In this document: in pieces, positions 43,621 through 53,349 of the stretch
Layout: each line of letters begins with the position of its first letter
Numbering within the stretch: the first letter of the stretch is position 1
Assembly: GCA_003856375.1 (NCBI GenBank)
Contig: CP034120.1
Span: forward strand, 2,170,001 to 2,234,000
Direction of reading: 5' to 3'
DNA: 64,000 nucleotides
Source of the DNA: Glaciecola amylolytica
Lineage (GTDB): Bacteria > Bacteroidota > Bacteroidia > Flavobacteriales_D > Crocinitomicaceae
Position numbers and translations under genes: made by a program
Notes under the pieces: generated by a model
Databases searched by the model: none
Seen by the model: the letters and a program-made list of their open reading frames with translations, nothing else
What the model was told of the DNA's origin: nothing

Positions 43621-44355
43621 TTACTTTTTGAATGAATATTTCGTGTAGATATCCGTGTCTTCAATTTTTCTCAATGCAGGTCCTTTACCGCTTAAGATTT
43701 GCTTACTTTCTACAATTATTTCGTCTAAATCAAATCCCTGGATTGTTCTTCCCAACAGGAATGAAACGGTATAACCTACCCAGTTTTCGCCTTTTGAAGT
43801 TGCTATTTCAGAAGCTTTTTTCATCACTCCCCAAGTTTCATCTTCGGTTAAATATCCTACCCAATAACACCATTTTGCTAATGATACGGCTCTACAGATA
43901 TCCCATGCATAAGCAGATTTTACCTGAGCAACAGTATTGATATCTACTCCTAAACCTTTTGAAATTTCTTTTTGAATACCATTTAATTCGTTTGATGATT
44001 CCTGTAAAAGAGGTTCAAACGAATTACTTCTCTCCAACTCCAATAACTCATTCAATCTTTCTTTTGCTTCTGCTGTGTTTGTTACATCCCACTGCTGGTT
44101 CAAACCGCCGATATATTGATTCAAGCCGCTTTCCGGTTTAATTCCAAGTATTTTTTCTCCTCTGTAGTAGAACAAAATTCCCCCAAAAGAAAGCAGTCTT
44201 TTTTGTTCCTCAGTTAAAGGCGCACCGGAATGATTTTTATCAAAGCTTTCCATTTGTTTCCCATTGCGTTTTTTCATACTCGTTTTCAGGAAAACCATGT
44301 AGGCAATAAATAGCAGAGCAATTCCACCAATGATCAGATAAGTGTTTGTTGTCAT
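43621..44355 (-). CDS. DUF1266 protein with an N-terminal membrane helix
   Basis: The 244-residue protein begins with one membrane helix (YLIIGGIALLFIAYMVFL) and a basic stretch. The remainder follows the DUF1266 pattern: GLNQQWDVTNTAEAKERLNELLE, SAYAWDICRAVSLAKWCYWVGYLTEDETWGVM and SWV-like NWVGYTVSFLLGRTIQG. The function of DUF1266 is not established. It stands alone and is closed by a hairpin terminator. Confidence 0.8.
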   Translation of the reverse strand: MTTNTYLIIGGIALLFIAYMVFLKTSMKKRNGKQMESFDKNHSGAPLTEEQKRLLSFGGILFYYRGEKILGIKPESGLNQYIGGLNQQWDVTNTAEAKERLNELLELERSNSFEPLLQESSNELNGIQKEISKGLGVDINTVAQVKSAYAWDICRAVSLAKWCYWVGYLTEDETWGVMKKASEIATSKGENWVGYTVSFLLGRTIQGFDLDEIIVESKQILSGKGPALRKIEDTDIYTKYSFKK

Positions 44356-44573
44356 AAATGTTTAAATATTAATTATTTGGTATTTTTTTGAAGGCTGTAA
44401 ATCAATGGTTAGTATTCTAATTTGCTCTCAGCGATCGCTCAAATATAACAGAACACAGCAATGACGCCTGCTCTAAGCCGTTATTCCCCTGCAATAATAC
44501 ATTTTCAGACAACATCCTGATAAAACTGTTTCTTCTAAAAGACTTACTTTAGCCAAATGATAAATCAACTTCC

Positions 44574-47540
44574 ATGAAATTCTTCCTATTACTACCTTCA
44601 CTTTTATTTGTATTATCCTTAAAAGCACAAGATCCGGAAGTAAGCACGATCATCGGCAGTCCAACTGACTATGAGTGGGGAGCCAACATTGTTGCTGATA
44701 ATTCTGGAAACACCTATACGGGTGGTAATATGGGCGACAAGGCACTCATTGTAAAACAAGATCTGCTGCATCAAACTATTTGGTCAAAAACAATCACTTT
44801 CCCTCCGGCTGCGAGTGTTTCCATACGTCTTGGATTTCTGGATCTCTTAGCAGACACGCTATTCGGCGGTGGAGATGTTGAAGATGTAAACTCAGGCGAA
44901 GCACTTGGAACTTTTTATTTCAAAATGAATGCCCAGACGGCTTCAATTTATTGGTGCAAGTATGACCTGAGTTCAGGAGGCTATATCTCTTCGATGCGTT
45001 ATGCAAACGGAAAATACTTTCTGGTAGGCGGCTCATTAATTTCCAACTCAATGACCCACGGAAATGTACAGGCAGTATCTTCTCAAACAGGAGATATCAT
45101 TTGGCAAACCCCCTTATTACAACTCACCTACCCAATTGCAGGCACTAACAACCGTACGCTTTTTACAAGTGCAACGGAAATGCGTAATGGAAAAATGTTC
45201 ATCACCGGAGCACAACAAAATAATTCTTCCATGGTTTATCCGGACATGCCCCTGATAGTTGGAATCAACGAATCCGGTAATGTCTTTTTAGAACGACGCG
45301 TACCCCTTCCGTTTATTCCTGGTGTTACCAGGTTTCAGGGAAGCAGAATCGAATACGATATGGATGACAATATCATACTGGCTTCTTTTAACAATGGTTC
45401 TATGGGGACGCAAAACGATCCCAATGTGGTATTGACAAAATTTGACCCCCTAGGAAATATTTTATTTTCCAAAGAATATGAAATTGCCGGTGATGGAGGG
45501 ATTCATGTACATGGTCTGAATGAAACCACCGATAGTTATGTACTATGCGGAAAAATACATAGCAATTTTACCGGATTGTATGCTCTTAAACTGGATAAAA
45601 ACGGAGTGGTTCAAAAATGTATCGGTATTCAGAAACCAAACATTTATTATGGTGGCTCTTCATCCAATAATGCTTATGGGAATAGTGATTTTAAAAACAA
45701 TACCCATTATTTCGCAACTTTTGAAATGCTTGTTCCGGGAGGTGACAGTAATCTAAGTGAGATCATTCTCGATGAAGATCTCAATACCATCGAAGACTGT
45801 TCCGAATTGAGTAATTTACCTGTAATCACAACGAATCTGGCAACTCAGTTACAGCCTTTGCAGCGAACTGATATTCTGGTTGGAATTAGTTATATTGACG
45901 AGATTATCCTGGAAGATTTGGATTTATATCTTCCCTGCGACAGTATTTCACTGGACCTTGTGCAAATTAATAATTGTCAATCTTCCTTTATTGCAAACGT
46001 AAGCGGCTTTCAATCTCCAACCTTTTATTGGTCGGATGGAAGTGTTACTTCTTCCAATACCTTCTCTACCAACAGCCCGGACACCATTATTGTACGTGTT
46101 TTAGATATCAGATGCTGTGAGTTGACTGACACCATTGTTCCTGTAATACAAGCTTCAAATATGGCCATGAGTTTAGGGAATGACACGACACTTTGTATTC
46201 AACAGGGAACCGGCTTCACACTAACTCCTATTGTCACAAATCCGCTTGGAACGGTGAGCTATCTATGGAATAACAATTCAACCGCATCAACACTCTCCGT
46301 TACAAGTTCGGGGACCTATTGGCTGGAAGTTTCGGACGATTGCAGAACCATTCGGGATTCCATACAAATCACCTTGCATTTGTTCCCCGAAATTACAGGT
46401 ATCAGCGATACAGCCGTTTGCGAGGGTTTATTCCCCCTTTATCTGAATGCAGGAGTAACCCCTGGAGCTTCAGTCGTTTGGGATAACGGGCTGACAACAA
46501 CTGACAGGAATATCGGATCACCGGGGACTTATACTCTTCAGGCAACCAATCTATGCGGTACAACGGATACGTCCATTGTTGTTACACAAATCAATTTACC
46601 CGATGTTTCCCTCATTGCTGCAATAGACAGTTGTTTACATACCGGAGAAAGCATTCCGTTAATTCCGATTTTCACGGATGTTACGTCCGTTGTCTGGTCA
46701 AATGGAACGACAGGTAATCAACTTCCTGTTTCACAAACCGGAACCTATACTGTTTACGGTTCGAATATTTGTGGAATTGATTCTGCTTCCTGTACAGTCA
46801 TTGTTCGTGAATTTCCGGAATTGAATTTGCCAGCCATATTGGATACTTGTTTCGAAATCGGCGTAGGATTTACCTACACAGCGCAGGGAAGTCCGGGAAA
46901 TTATTCCTGGAATTCAGGTTCACAGACAGCTACTGAATTAATTACACAGGAAGGTCTATACATTTGTACGCTTACAAATCAATGCGGAACCACCAGCGAC
47001 TCGATGATTGTAAACAGAATGGCTGATATTGATTTATACTTTCCAAACGATTCATTACAGGTATGTGCGCAACAGATTTCAGTGAATCTTCTCCAGATTG
47101 AAACCAATTACGCCTATGAATTATTATATCCATTTACACATCATCCTGTTGGATCAAATCTGACGAAATCAGGGTGGTACGACATTCGGGCATTTAACAG
47201 CTGTGATGAAATCCGGGATTCAATTTATATTGATCTGGGAAATGATCAAGCCATCTTTATACCGAACTCATTTACCCCAAACGGCGACGGAATCAATGAT
47301 CATCTGGAATTCGCTGAAATGAATGTCACCGTGAGCAGTTTCCGGGTTTTCAATCGTTGGGGCGAAGAAATATTTCAATTAGCAGAAAATAACAGCCAGC
47401 AAGAAAACATTCAAAAATTCTGGGATGGCAGTTATCAGGGAAAACCATGTCCGGACGGCATTTATTCGGTTCAAATCGTTTATAAGAACTGCTTCGGTAC
47501 ACCAGCTCAGTTCAATGGGCATGTTAACCTGCTGAGATAG
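44574..47540 (+). CDS. Large T9SS type B (gliding-motility-associated C-terminal) surface protein
   Basis: The 988-residue protein has a signal peptide (cleavage near LKA-Q). The first 400 residues have YWG/NGNxY-like repeats of a beta-propeller character (GNTYTGGNMGDKALIVKQD, DDNIILASFNNG). From about 480 a series of Ig-like or PKD-like units follows, each with a Cys pair (YLWNNNSTASTLSV, VVWDNGLTTTD, VVWSNGTTGN, SWNSGSQTATE). The end is a type B sorting domain: NSFTPNGDGINDHLEF to DGIYSVQIVYKN. It is expected to be an adhesin-like surface protein. The gene is single, flanked by a minus-strand gene and ogt. Confidence 0.9.
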   Translation: MKFFLLLPSLLFVLSLKAQDPEVSTIIGSPTDYEWGANIVADNSGNTYTGGNMGDKALIVKQDLLHQTIWSKTITFPPAASVSIRLGFLDLLADTLFGGGDVEDVNSGEALGTFYFKMNAQTASIYWCKYDLSSGGYISSMRYANGKYFLVGGSLISNSMTHGNVQAVSSQTGDIIWQTPLLQLTYPIAGTNNRTLFTSATEMRNGKMFITGAQQNNSSMVYPDMPLIVGINESGNVFLERRVPLPFIPGVTRFQGSRIEYDMDDNIILASFNNGSMGTQNDPNVVLTKFDPLGNILFSKEYEIAGDGGIHVHGLNETTDSYVLCGKIHSNFTGLYALKLDKNGVVQKCIGIQKPNIYYGGSSSNNAYGNSDFKNNTHYFATFEMLVPGGDSNLSEIILDEDLNTIEDCSELSNLPVITTNLATQLQPLQRTDILVGISYIDEIILEDLDLYLPCDSISLDLVQINNCQSSFIANVSGFQSPTFYWSDGSVTSSNTFSTNSPDTIIVRVLDIRCCELTDTIVPVIQASNMAMSLGNDTTLCIQQGTGFTLTPIVTNPLGTVSYLWNNNSTASTLSVTSSGTYWLEVSDDCRTIRDSIQITLHLFPEITGISDTAVCEGLFPLYLNAGVTPGASVVWDNGLTTTDRNIGSPGTYTLQATNLCGTTDTSIVVTQINLPDVSLIAAIDSCLHTGESIPLIPIFTDVTSVVWSNGTTGNQLPVSQTGTYTVYGSNICGIDSASCTVIVREFPELNLPAILDTCFEIGVGFTYTAQGSPGNYSWNSGSQTATELITQEGLYICTLTNQCGTTSDSMIVNRMADIDLYFPNDSLQVCAQQISVNLLQIETNYAYELLYPFTHHPVGSNLTKSGWYDIRAFNSCDEIRDSIYIDLGNDQAIFIPNSFTPNGDGINDHLEFAEMNVTVSSFRVFNRWGEEIFQLAENNSQQENIQKFWDGSYQGKPCPDGIYSVQIVYKNCFGTPAQFNGHVNLLR

Positions 47541-47712
47541 TCTGAAGTACCATTTGGTTCGTTTTGAATGTGAATAACAATTGATTAAGAGACTCAAAAT
47601 ATCTCAAAGTAAACAGGATTTATTCTCACTTACTTTTTCTAATTTCATGGAGTGATTTACATGGGCCGGATATTCCGTTGATCCCGGAAAACAGAAAATC
47701 AAAATCGGTACG

Positions 47713-48225
47713 ATGGACTATTATTTCAAAGACATGGATTCTCCGGTTGGCAGAATACGGCTTATTGCAAGTGAAAAAGGGCTTTCAGCACTACTTTGGG
47801 AAAATGATAATCCCAAACGAATCAAGATTCCGTCTTATTCGGAAAAAACCGATCATCCTGTTTTGTTAGAAACGGAAAAACAGCTGAATGAGTATTTTGC
47901 AGCCAAACGGCAATCCTTCTCGCTTCCTCTGCATTTTATCGGCACCGAATTTCAAAAGAAGGTCTGGGAAGCACTTTTATCCATCCCGTTTGGAGAAACA
48001 AGAACATACGGACAAATAGCAAAACAGCTCGACAACCCGCAATCACAGCAAGCTGTCGGGAATGCAAACAATAAGAACCCGATAGCAATTATTGCTCCTT
48101 GCCACCGCGTTATTGGCGCATCCGGAAAATTAGTCGGGTTTGCCGGCGGTTTAAAAAACAAGGAGATTCTGTTGAAAATTGAAGGCTATGGTGGAAACCA
48201 AATGAGTCTTTGGGATGATGAATGA
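47713..48225 (+). CDS. ogt: Methylated-DNA--[protein]-cysteine S-methyltransferase
   Basis: The 170-residue protein has the Ogt/AGT fold with the acceptor Cys130 in the motif IAPCHRVIG. VGNANNKNPIAII and LVGFAGGLKNKEILL complete the active-site region. It removes alkyl groups from O6-alkylguanine in a single-turnover reaction. It has no Ada regulatory domain. It is a single gene. Confidence 0.95.
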   Translation: MDYYFKDMDSPVGRIRLIASEKGLSALLWENDNPKRIKIPSYSEKTDHPVLLETEKQLNEYFAAKRQSFSLPLHFIGTEFQKKVWEALLSIPFGETRTYGQIAKQLDNPQSQQAVGNANNKNPIAIIAPCHRVIGASGKLVGFAGGLKNKEILLKIEGYGGNQMSLWDDE

Positions 48226-48275
48226 TGAACTTACCCAACAGGTCAAAAATCACATAGAATTTCGCCTGTGATTGC

Positions 48276-48464
48276 CTAATCGAATTTACCGCTATAGTAA
48301 AAACACCCCCAGTCTCTGTAATCAGAATGTTCTTCTCTTACTTTTTTCTGTGCACTCGTAAAGGCACTCAGTTTGGATTCTCCTTCTTTAAGCTTTAAAT
48401 ACAAGGTATAAAAAACAAAAGAAACAGGAGAACTTTCGAACTTTTTGGTCGAAAGTTTAAACAA
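48276..48464 (-). pseudogene. Remnant resembling the C-terminus of a CHAT-domain protein
   Basis: The frame has no ATG or GTG start and is open from a TTG. The peptide LYLKLKEGESKLSAFTSAQKK followed by a WGCFYYSGKFD end resembles the last 50 residues of CHAT proteases (helix with Gly-x-Ser-Lys, then a Trp-rich end). The upstream part, including the His and Cys of the catalytic dyad, is absent. It probably represents a truncated gene left beside the terpenoid operon. Confidence 0.45.
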
Positions 48465-48567
48465 TAGTATACATAATGAGTCGCTTATAAAAAAAATGTG
48501 CGTGCATAAGGACTTATAAAGTTAGTTTTTGAACGTAAAAAATTAGCCCAGATCTATAAAATGTGCG

Positions 48568-48575
48568 TATGTTTG
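48568..48575 (+). promoter_or_regulatory. -7 box upstream of the mevalonate-triterpenoid operon
   Basis: TATGTTTG matches TAnnTTTG exactly and lies 24 bases before the first ATG of the operon. No good TTG is found at the -33 distance; a TTA at 48543 is the nearest. A six-codon ORF (MKKKND) begins at 48587 and overlaps the operon start. Confidence 0.5.
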
Positions 48576-48599
48576 TGCCCTACAAAATGAAGAAAAAGA

Positions 48600-49706
48600 A
48601 TGATTAGAAGGGTAACATATTATTCCTTTCACGCATCTGAGTTGGTTTATCTTTTACAAATGAAGAAAGAATTCAAACAATTCAAACCTTCAGAATACCG
48701 CTTGAAAGATTTGTCTCAAACCACGGATGATTTAAGTTATTGCTATGAAGCGCTCAAAAAGGTTTCACGTTCTTTTGCTGTCGTAATCCAGCAATTGCCG
48801 GAGGAACTGAAAAATCCTGTTTGCTTGTTCTACCTTGTTTTACGAGGTCTTGATACCATTGAAGATGACATGAACATCGACAATTCTGTCAAGAAGGACA
48901 TGCTGCTTACCTTTGCTGACCGCATAAACAAAGAAGAATTTATTCTTGAAAATGTCGGAGACACCCAGGACTATCAGGATCTGATGCTTCATTTTGACAA
49001 AGTAATTCGTGAATATCAAAAACTTGGACCGGAATACAAAGCCGTTATTACTGAAATAACCAATGAAATGGCAATCGGGATGAACAAGTATGCGCATAAA
49101 GACGTTGAAAGTTATGAAGACTGGAACGATTACTGCTATTACGTTGCCGGATTGGTTGGAATTGGTTTGAGCAAATTGTTTCTTGCATCAAAGTTAGAGA
49201 CAAGTGTTAAGCTCTCTGACAAACGTCTCAGCAATGAAATGGGATTGTTTCTTCAAAAAACAAATATCACTCGTGATTTTGCAGAAGATTTGGAACAAGG
49301 ACGTATTTTCTGGCCGGAGGAATCCTGGAAAAACAAAGCAAATACATTGCACGAATTACAGGCGGATGAAAAAAGCGGACTTGCTGCATTGAATGAAGTA
49401 GTACTCAATGCATTGGGACATGTTCCTGCTTGTTTGGAATTTTTAGAATGCCTGGACAATCAGAAAGTTTTTCGTTTTTGCGCCATCCCGCAATTGATGG
49501 CTATTGCAACATTGAAAGAATTGTACAACAATCCTCTGGTCTTACACCAAAACGTTAAAATCAGAAAAGGAAAAACGGCTAAGTATTTCATTGCCATTCA
49601 GGATTTTAACAGTACTAAAAAAGAATTTATCTCTATTCTTAAAAGTTTAGAGAAAAAAGATAATACAGGTAAAATTAAATCAATACTAGCCGAAATTCAA
49701 AAATGA
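48600..49706 (+). CDS. Eukaryotic-type squalene synthase (farnesyl-diphosphate farnesyltransferase)
   Basis: The 368-residue protein joins two FPP molecules through presqualene diphosphate to squalene. It resembles ERG9/FDFT1 more than bacterial phytoene/squalene synthases: SRSFAVVIQQL, FYLVLRGLDTIEDDM with the first Asp motif (85-89), YCYYVAGLVGIGLSKLF with the key Tyr, LQKTNITRDFAEDLEQGR with the second Asp motif (226-230), and FCAIPQLMAIATL. The N-terminal HASELVYLL segment aligns with HPEEFYNLV of the human enzyme, which supports the 48600 start. The C-terminal membrane anchor of eukaryotic enzymes is missing. It is the first gene of the operon and overlaps the next by 4 bases. Confidence 0.92.
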   Translation: MIRRVTYYSFHASELVYLLQMKKEFKQFKPSEYRLKDLSQTTDDLSYCYEALKKVSRSFAVVIQQLPEELKNPVCLFYLVLRGLDTIEDDMNIDNSVKKDMLLTFADRINKEEFILENVGDTQDYQDLMLHFDKVIREYQKLGPEYKAVITEITNEMAIGMNKYAHKDVESYEDWNDYCYYVAGLVGIGLSKLFLASKLETSVKLSDKRLSNEMGLFLQKTNITRDFAEDLEQGRIFWPEESWKNKANTLHELQADEKSGLAALNEVVLNALGHVPACLEFLECLDNQKVFRFCAIPQLMAIATLKELYNNPLVLHQNVKIRKGKTAKYFIAIQDFNSTKKEFISILKSLEKKDNTGKIKSILAEIQK

Positions 49707-51019
49707 GCACAGGTGAATTTGATATCATAGTGATAGGTGCCGGAGTTGCCGGAGGAGTATTTGCTGCTTCTCAACCTTCCAGCACGCGCATTCTTGTGGT
49801 GGAACGCGACCTTTCGGAACCGGATAGAATTATCGGTGAATTGATGCAGCCCGGAGGAATCCAGGCCTTAAATGAACTGGGACTTAGTCATTTACTGGAA
49901 GGTATTGACGCTCAGGAAGTCAATGGGTATAATCTGATAAAAGGAAACGAACGCTTTACAATCAAGTACGATGAAGTCCAAAAAGGAATCAAGGGTCTTG
50001 GTTTGAGAAACGGAAAGTTTCTGACAAATATCCGAAAAGAGCTTCAGCAGCGTGAGAATATCACGGTGGTTCAGGGAAATGTTACCCAAATTTTGGAGGA
50101 CAACAACACCATCATTGGTGTAAGCTACACACAGGAAGACGGAACGAGCGTTTCTCAATATGCAAAATTGACAATCGTTTGTGACGGACCAATGTCCGTG
50201 CTGCGTGATAAGTTGAGCAAAGTAAACAAGAAAGTAACTTCCTATTTCATGGGATTGGTTCTGAAAGATTTGGAATTAGAATTTCCTTCTTATGGCCACA
50301 TGATTGTTACCGGTGATTTTCCAATTCTGGTTTACCCGATTCACACCAATGCTTATCGGATCTTAATTGATTATCCCGGAGGAAAAGCTCCCAAAATGGG
50401 TAAAGAATCGATTGAACGATTGAAAGAAGCTGTTGTGAAAATCATGCCCGAAGAAATGATTCAGGCATTTTTAAAGGCGATTGACGAAGAACCCTTAAAA
50501 GTCATGCCGAATCACTCCATGAAAGGTCAGGCATTTCGTATGAAAGGTGCCGCACTTTTGGGTGATTCATTGAATATGAGACATCCTTTAACCGGTGGAG
50601 GAATGACCGCATGCTTTACAGATATCCTTTGTCTGAATGGCAAATTAGCGGGAATTGATTTTCAAAATGAAACCAAACTGGAACACGCCGTTAATGAATA
50701 TTATCAGTCCAGAGGGAAAAATGTGGAGACAATCAACATTTTGGCAAACGCTTTGTATGAAGTGTTTACAGATGATGAATTAAAGGATGCGTGTTTTGAG
50801 TATTTACAAAAAGGAGGAGAACAAGCTACAGGCCCACTTTCCATTCTTTCAGGAATAAACAAAAACAAACAATTTCTGCTGAAACACTTTTTTAAAGTGG
50901 CAATGCAGCATCCGATACATTTTATTACTAAACCGGCGAAACAAATACGCTTATATAAAAATGCCACAAGAATTCTTCGTCCGATATTAAAGGATGAAGA
51001 GGTTCCGGCAATGATCTAA
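49703..51019 (+). CDS. Squalene monooxygenase (epoxidase), eukaryotic ERG1 type
   Basis: The 438-residue flavoprotein converts squalene to (S)-2,3-oxidosqualene with O2. The FAD dinucleotide fold begins IIVIGAGVAGG (8-18). VERDLSEPDRIIGELMQPGG (33-52) and LLEGIDAQEVNGY match the strongly conserved ERG1/SQLE segments. The DG motif is at 161-162 and GDSLNMRHPLTGGGM at 287-301 is the second FAD site. The end has NILANALYEVF and a basic amphipathic region. The N-terminal membrane segment of the animal enzyme is absent. It overlaps the squalene synthase gene (ATGA) and the isomerase gene (TAATG). Confidence 0.92.
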   Translation: MSTGEFDIIVIGAGVAGGVFAASQPSSTRILVVERDLSEPDRIIGELMQPGGIQALNELGLSHLLEGIDAQEVNGYNLIKGNERFTIKYDEVQKGIKGLGLRNGKFLTNIRKELQQRENITVVQGNVTQILEDNNTIIGVSYTQEDGTSVSQYAKLTIVCDGPMSVLRDKLSKVNKKVTSYFMGLVLKDLELEFPSYGHMIVTGDFPILVYPIHTNAYRILIDYPGGKAPKMGKESIERLKEAVVKIMPEEMIQAFLKAIDEEPLKVMPNHSMKGQAFRMKGAALLGDSLNMRHPLTGGGMTACFTDILCLNGKLAGIDFQNETKLEHAVNEYYQSRGKNVETINILANALYEVFTDDELKDACFEYLQKGGEQATGPLSILSGINKNKQFLLKHFFKVAMQHPIHFITKPAKQIRLYKNATRILRPILKDEEVPAMI

Positions 51020-52038
51020 TGGAAAAAATTGAACACGAATCGCTTGAAGCGGCAGACTTAAGAAAACAGAATCATTTGGATTTGGCTTTTGCTTCGCAAA
51101 GTGCCTTGTCGGATGGTCGTTTTTATTACGAACCGATGTTAGAGGGACATCCTGAGCAATCAGACTTGTCTATTCAGCTGGGAGAAAAAACAATGCGTTA
51201 TCCTGTCTGGATTTCAAGTATGACAGGTGGTACGTCCGCTGCAGGTCCAATCAATAAAATGTTGGCAAAAACGGCCAATAAATATGGTTTTGGTATGGGC
51301 CTGGGGTCTTGTCGGATTATTTTGGAAGACAATACCTATTTCGATGATTTTAACCTGCGTCCGATCCTTGGTGATGCTTCTCCCCTATACGCCAATGTTG
51401 GTATTGCTCAAATTGAGCGATTAATCGATAAAGGTCGGGCCTCTAAGTTAAAAGCACTGGTAGATAAACTGGATGCAGACGGCTTGATTGTACATGTTAA
51501 TCCGTTGCAGGAATGGTTGCAGCCGGAAGGTGATTTAATTCAACGCTCTCCGCTTGTCACAATCAAGCAGTTGCTGAATGAGATTGACACCAACATCATT
51601 GTGAAAGAAGTTGGTCAGGGCTTTGGTCCTGAAAGCATGAGAGAATTGTTGAAATTGCCGATTTTGGCAATTGACTTTGCCGCAAATGGCGGAACAAATT
51701 TTTCAAAATTAGAGCTTTTGCGTAACGAGCCGTTAAAAGCGCATTATGAAGACGTGATTGCTTTGGGACATTCTGCTTCCGAAATGGTCGATTTTTTAAA
51801 TCAATCAATCCAGGAACTAGGTTCTGAACGTAAATGTAATAATGTGATTATAAGTGGCGGGATAAAAAACTTTTTAGATGGTTATTACTTAACCTCCAAG
51901 GCAAATATCCCCGCAATTTATGGTCAGGCAGCGCCATTCTTAAGACATGCAAATGAATCACAGGAAGCCCTGGATACATTTGCGGAAATCCAGATAAAAG
52001 GATTACTAATGGCTCAAAAATTTTTAAAAATAAGGTAA
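51019..52038 (+). CDS. fni: Type 2 isopentenyl-diphosphate delta-isomerase (FMN-dependent)
   Basis: The 339-residue protein interconverts IPP and DMAPP. It shows the type 2 hallmarks: RKQNHLDLA, WISSMTGGT for FMN, GMGLGSCR, HVNPLQEWLQPEG, VKEVGQGFG and IDFAANGGTNF. The type is unrelated to the Nudix isomerase. The gene is read through a 1-base overlap with the epoxidase gene and abuts the HMG-CoA reductase gene, so it belongs to the same transcript. Confidence 0.95.
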   Translation: MEKIEHESLEAADLRKQNHLDLAFASQSALSDGRFYYEPMLEGHPEQSDLSIQLGEKTMRYPVWISSMTGGTSAAGPINKMLAKTANKYGFGMGLGSCRIILEDNTYFDDFNLRPILGDASPLYANVGIAQIERLIDKGRASKLKALVDKLDADGLIVHVNPLQEWLQPEGDLIQRSPLVTIKQLLNEIDTNIIVKEVGQGFGPESMRELLKLPILAIDFAANGGTNFSKLELLRNEPLKAHYEDVIALGHSASEMVDFLNQSIQELGSERKCNNVIISGGIKNFLDGYYLTSKANIPAIYGQAAPFLRHANESQEALDTFAEIQIKGLLMAQKFLKIR

Positions 52039-53349
52039 ATGGTACAGATAGAGGGGTTCTCAAAAAAGAACAAGCAGGAGAAGTTGGAAGCGATTACACG
52101 ATTTTTTAAGTCGCCGGAAAAAACGATGGAAACATTTAAAAGTTTTGATCACCCGGTAGTTGCTGTTCAAGAAGTGATTAACGAGTTTAGTGAAAATACC
52201 ATATCGAATTTCCACTTACCCTATAGCATTGCTCCAAACTTCTTAATCAATGGAAAGACGTTTGCCGTTCCAATGGTCATTGAAGAAAGTTCGGTTGTTG
52301 CTGCGGCTTCAAAAAGTGCGAAGTTCTGGTATGCTTTAGGAGGGTTTCATACAGAGATTGTTGATACCGAAAAAGTAGGACAAGTTCATTTCTTATGGCA
52401 CGATGATATTGAAAAACTGACCAGTCGTTTTGATGAATTAAAACAACTTTTCTTCAACGGTTCAGAAGATATTACTGTAAACATGCGTAACCGCGGTGGA
52501 GGTATAAAGGATATCGTTTTAAAAGATCTTTCTGACAAAGAACCGGGATTAATGCAGTTGTTTGTCACTTTTGAAACGATTGATTCAATGGGAGCAAATT
52601 TCGTGAACTCCTGTTTGGAAAAGTTCGCTGAAATATTCAGAAACTGGCATCAAAACCAAGCGGACCTGAAAAAGGACGGATTGGAAATCATTATGTCCAT
52701 TCTCTCTAACCTTACCCCTAATTGTGTGGTGAAATGTTGGGTAGAAACAGATGTTAAAAATCTGGATGGAATTGTTCCTGGTGTTTCCGGGAAAGAGTTT
52801 GCTAAAAAATTCCATACTGCCGTAAGAATTGCGCAGGTAGATCCTTATCGTGCAACGACACACAACAAAGGAATTTACAATGGCGTTGATGCAGTCGTAT
52901 TAGCAACAGGAAATGATTTCAGAGCGGTTGAAGCTTGTGGTCATGCTTATGCAAGTATCAATGGGTCGTATTCTTCATTAACGAATTGTACGATTGAGAA
53001 TGATATCTTCCGTTTTGAGTTGACTTTACCTATTGCATTGGGAGTAGTTGGCGGATTGACGAACTTACACCCCCTGGTGAAACTGTCACATGAATTGTTG
53101 GATTTCCCGAATGCAAGAGAATTGATGGGAATAGCAGCTGCAGCAGGATTGGCAAACAATTTTGGAGCCGTTAAATCATTGACAACGACAGGAATTCAAC
53201 AAGGACACATGAAAATGCACTTGTTCAATATCATGAATCAATTGGAAGTTAAAAAAGAAGACCGCGATAAAATAGTAGCTTACTTCAAAGACAAAAATGT
53301 CTCTGTATCTGCGGTTCGTATGTATGTTGAATCTCTTCAATTAGTTTGA
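52039..53349 (+). CDS. Hydroxymethylglutaryl-CoA reductase, class II
   Basis: The 436-residue protein reduces HMG-CoA to mevalonate. It has PMVIEESSVVAAAS with the catalytic Glu, ETIDSMGANFVNS, ATGNDFRAVEACGHAYAS with the catalytic Asp region, and the catalytic His390 in QQGHMKMH. The soluble, anchor-free form and motif details fit class II, as usual for Bacteroidota. It is in the biosynthetic direction here, because downstream mevalonate enzymes are in the same operon. The ATG directly follows the stop of the isomerase gene. Confidence 0.93.
   Translation: MVQIEGFSKKNKQEKLEAITRFFKSPEKTMETFKSFDHPVVAVQEVINEFSENTISNFHLPYSIAPNFLINGKTFAVPMVIEESSVVAAASKSAKFWYALGGFHTEIVDTEKVGQVHFLWHDDIEKLTSRFDELKQLFFNGSEDITVNMRNRGGGIKDIVLKDLSDKEPGLMQLFVTFETIDSMGANFVNSCLEKFAEIFRNWHQNQADLKKDGLEIIMSILSNLTPNCVVKCWVETDVKNLDGIVPGVSGKEFAKKFHTAVRIAQVDPYRATTHNKGIYNGVDAVVLATGNDFRAVEACGHAYASINGSYSSLTNCTIENDIFRFELTLPIALGVVGGLTNLHPLVKLSHELLDFPNARELMGIAAAAGLANNFGAVKSLTTTGIQQGHMKMHLFNIMNQLEVKKEDRDKIVAYFKDKNVSVSAVRMYVESLQLV

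Noticed and set aside
43431-43664. 77-codon frame on the minus strand past the DUF1266 stop
   Set aside because: It runs through a strong terminator hairpin and overlaps the end of the DUF1266 gene.
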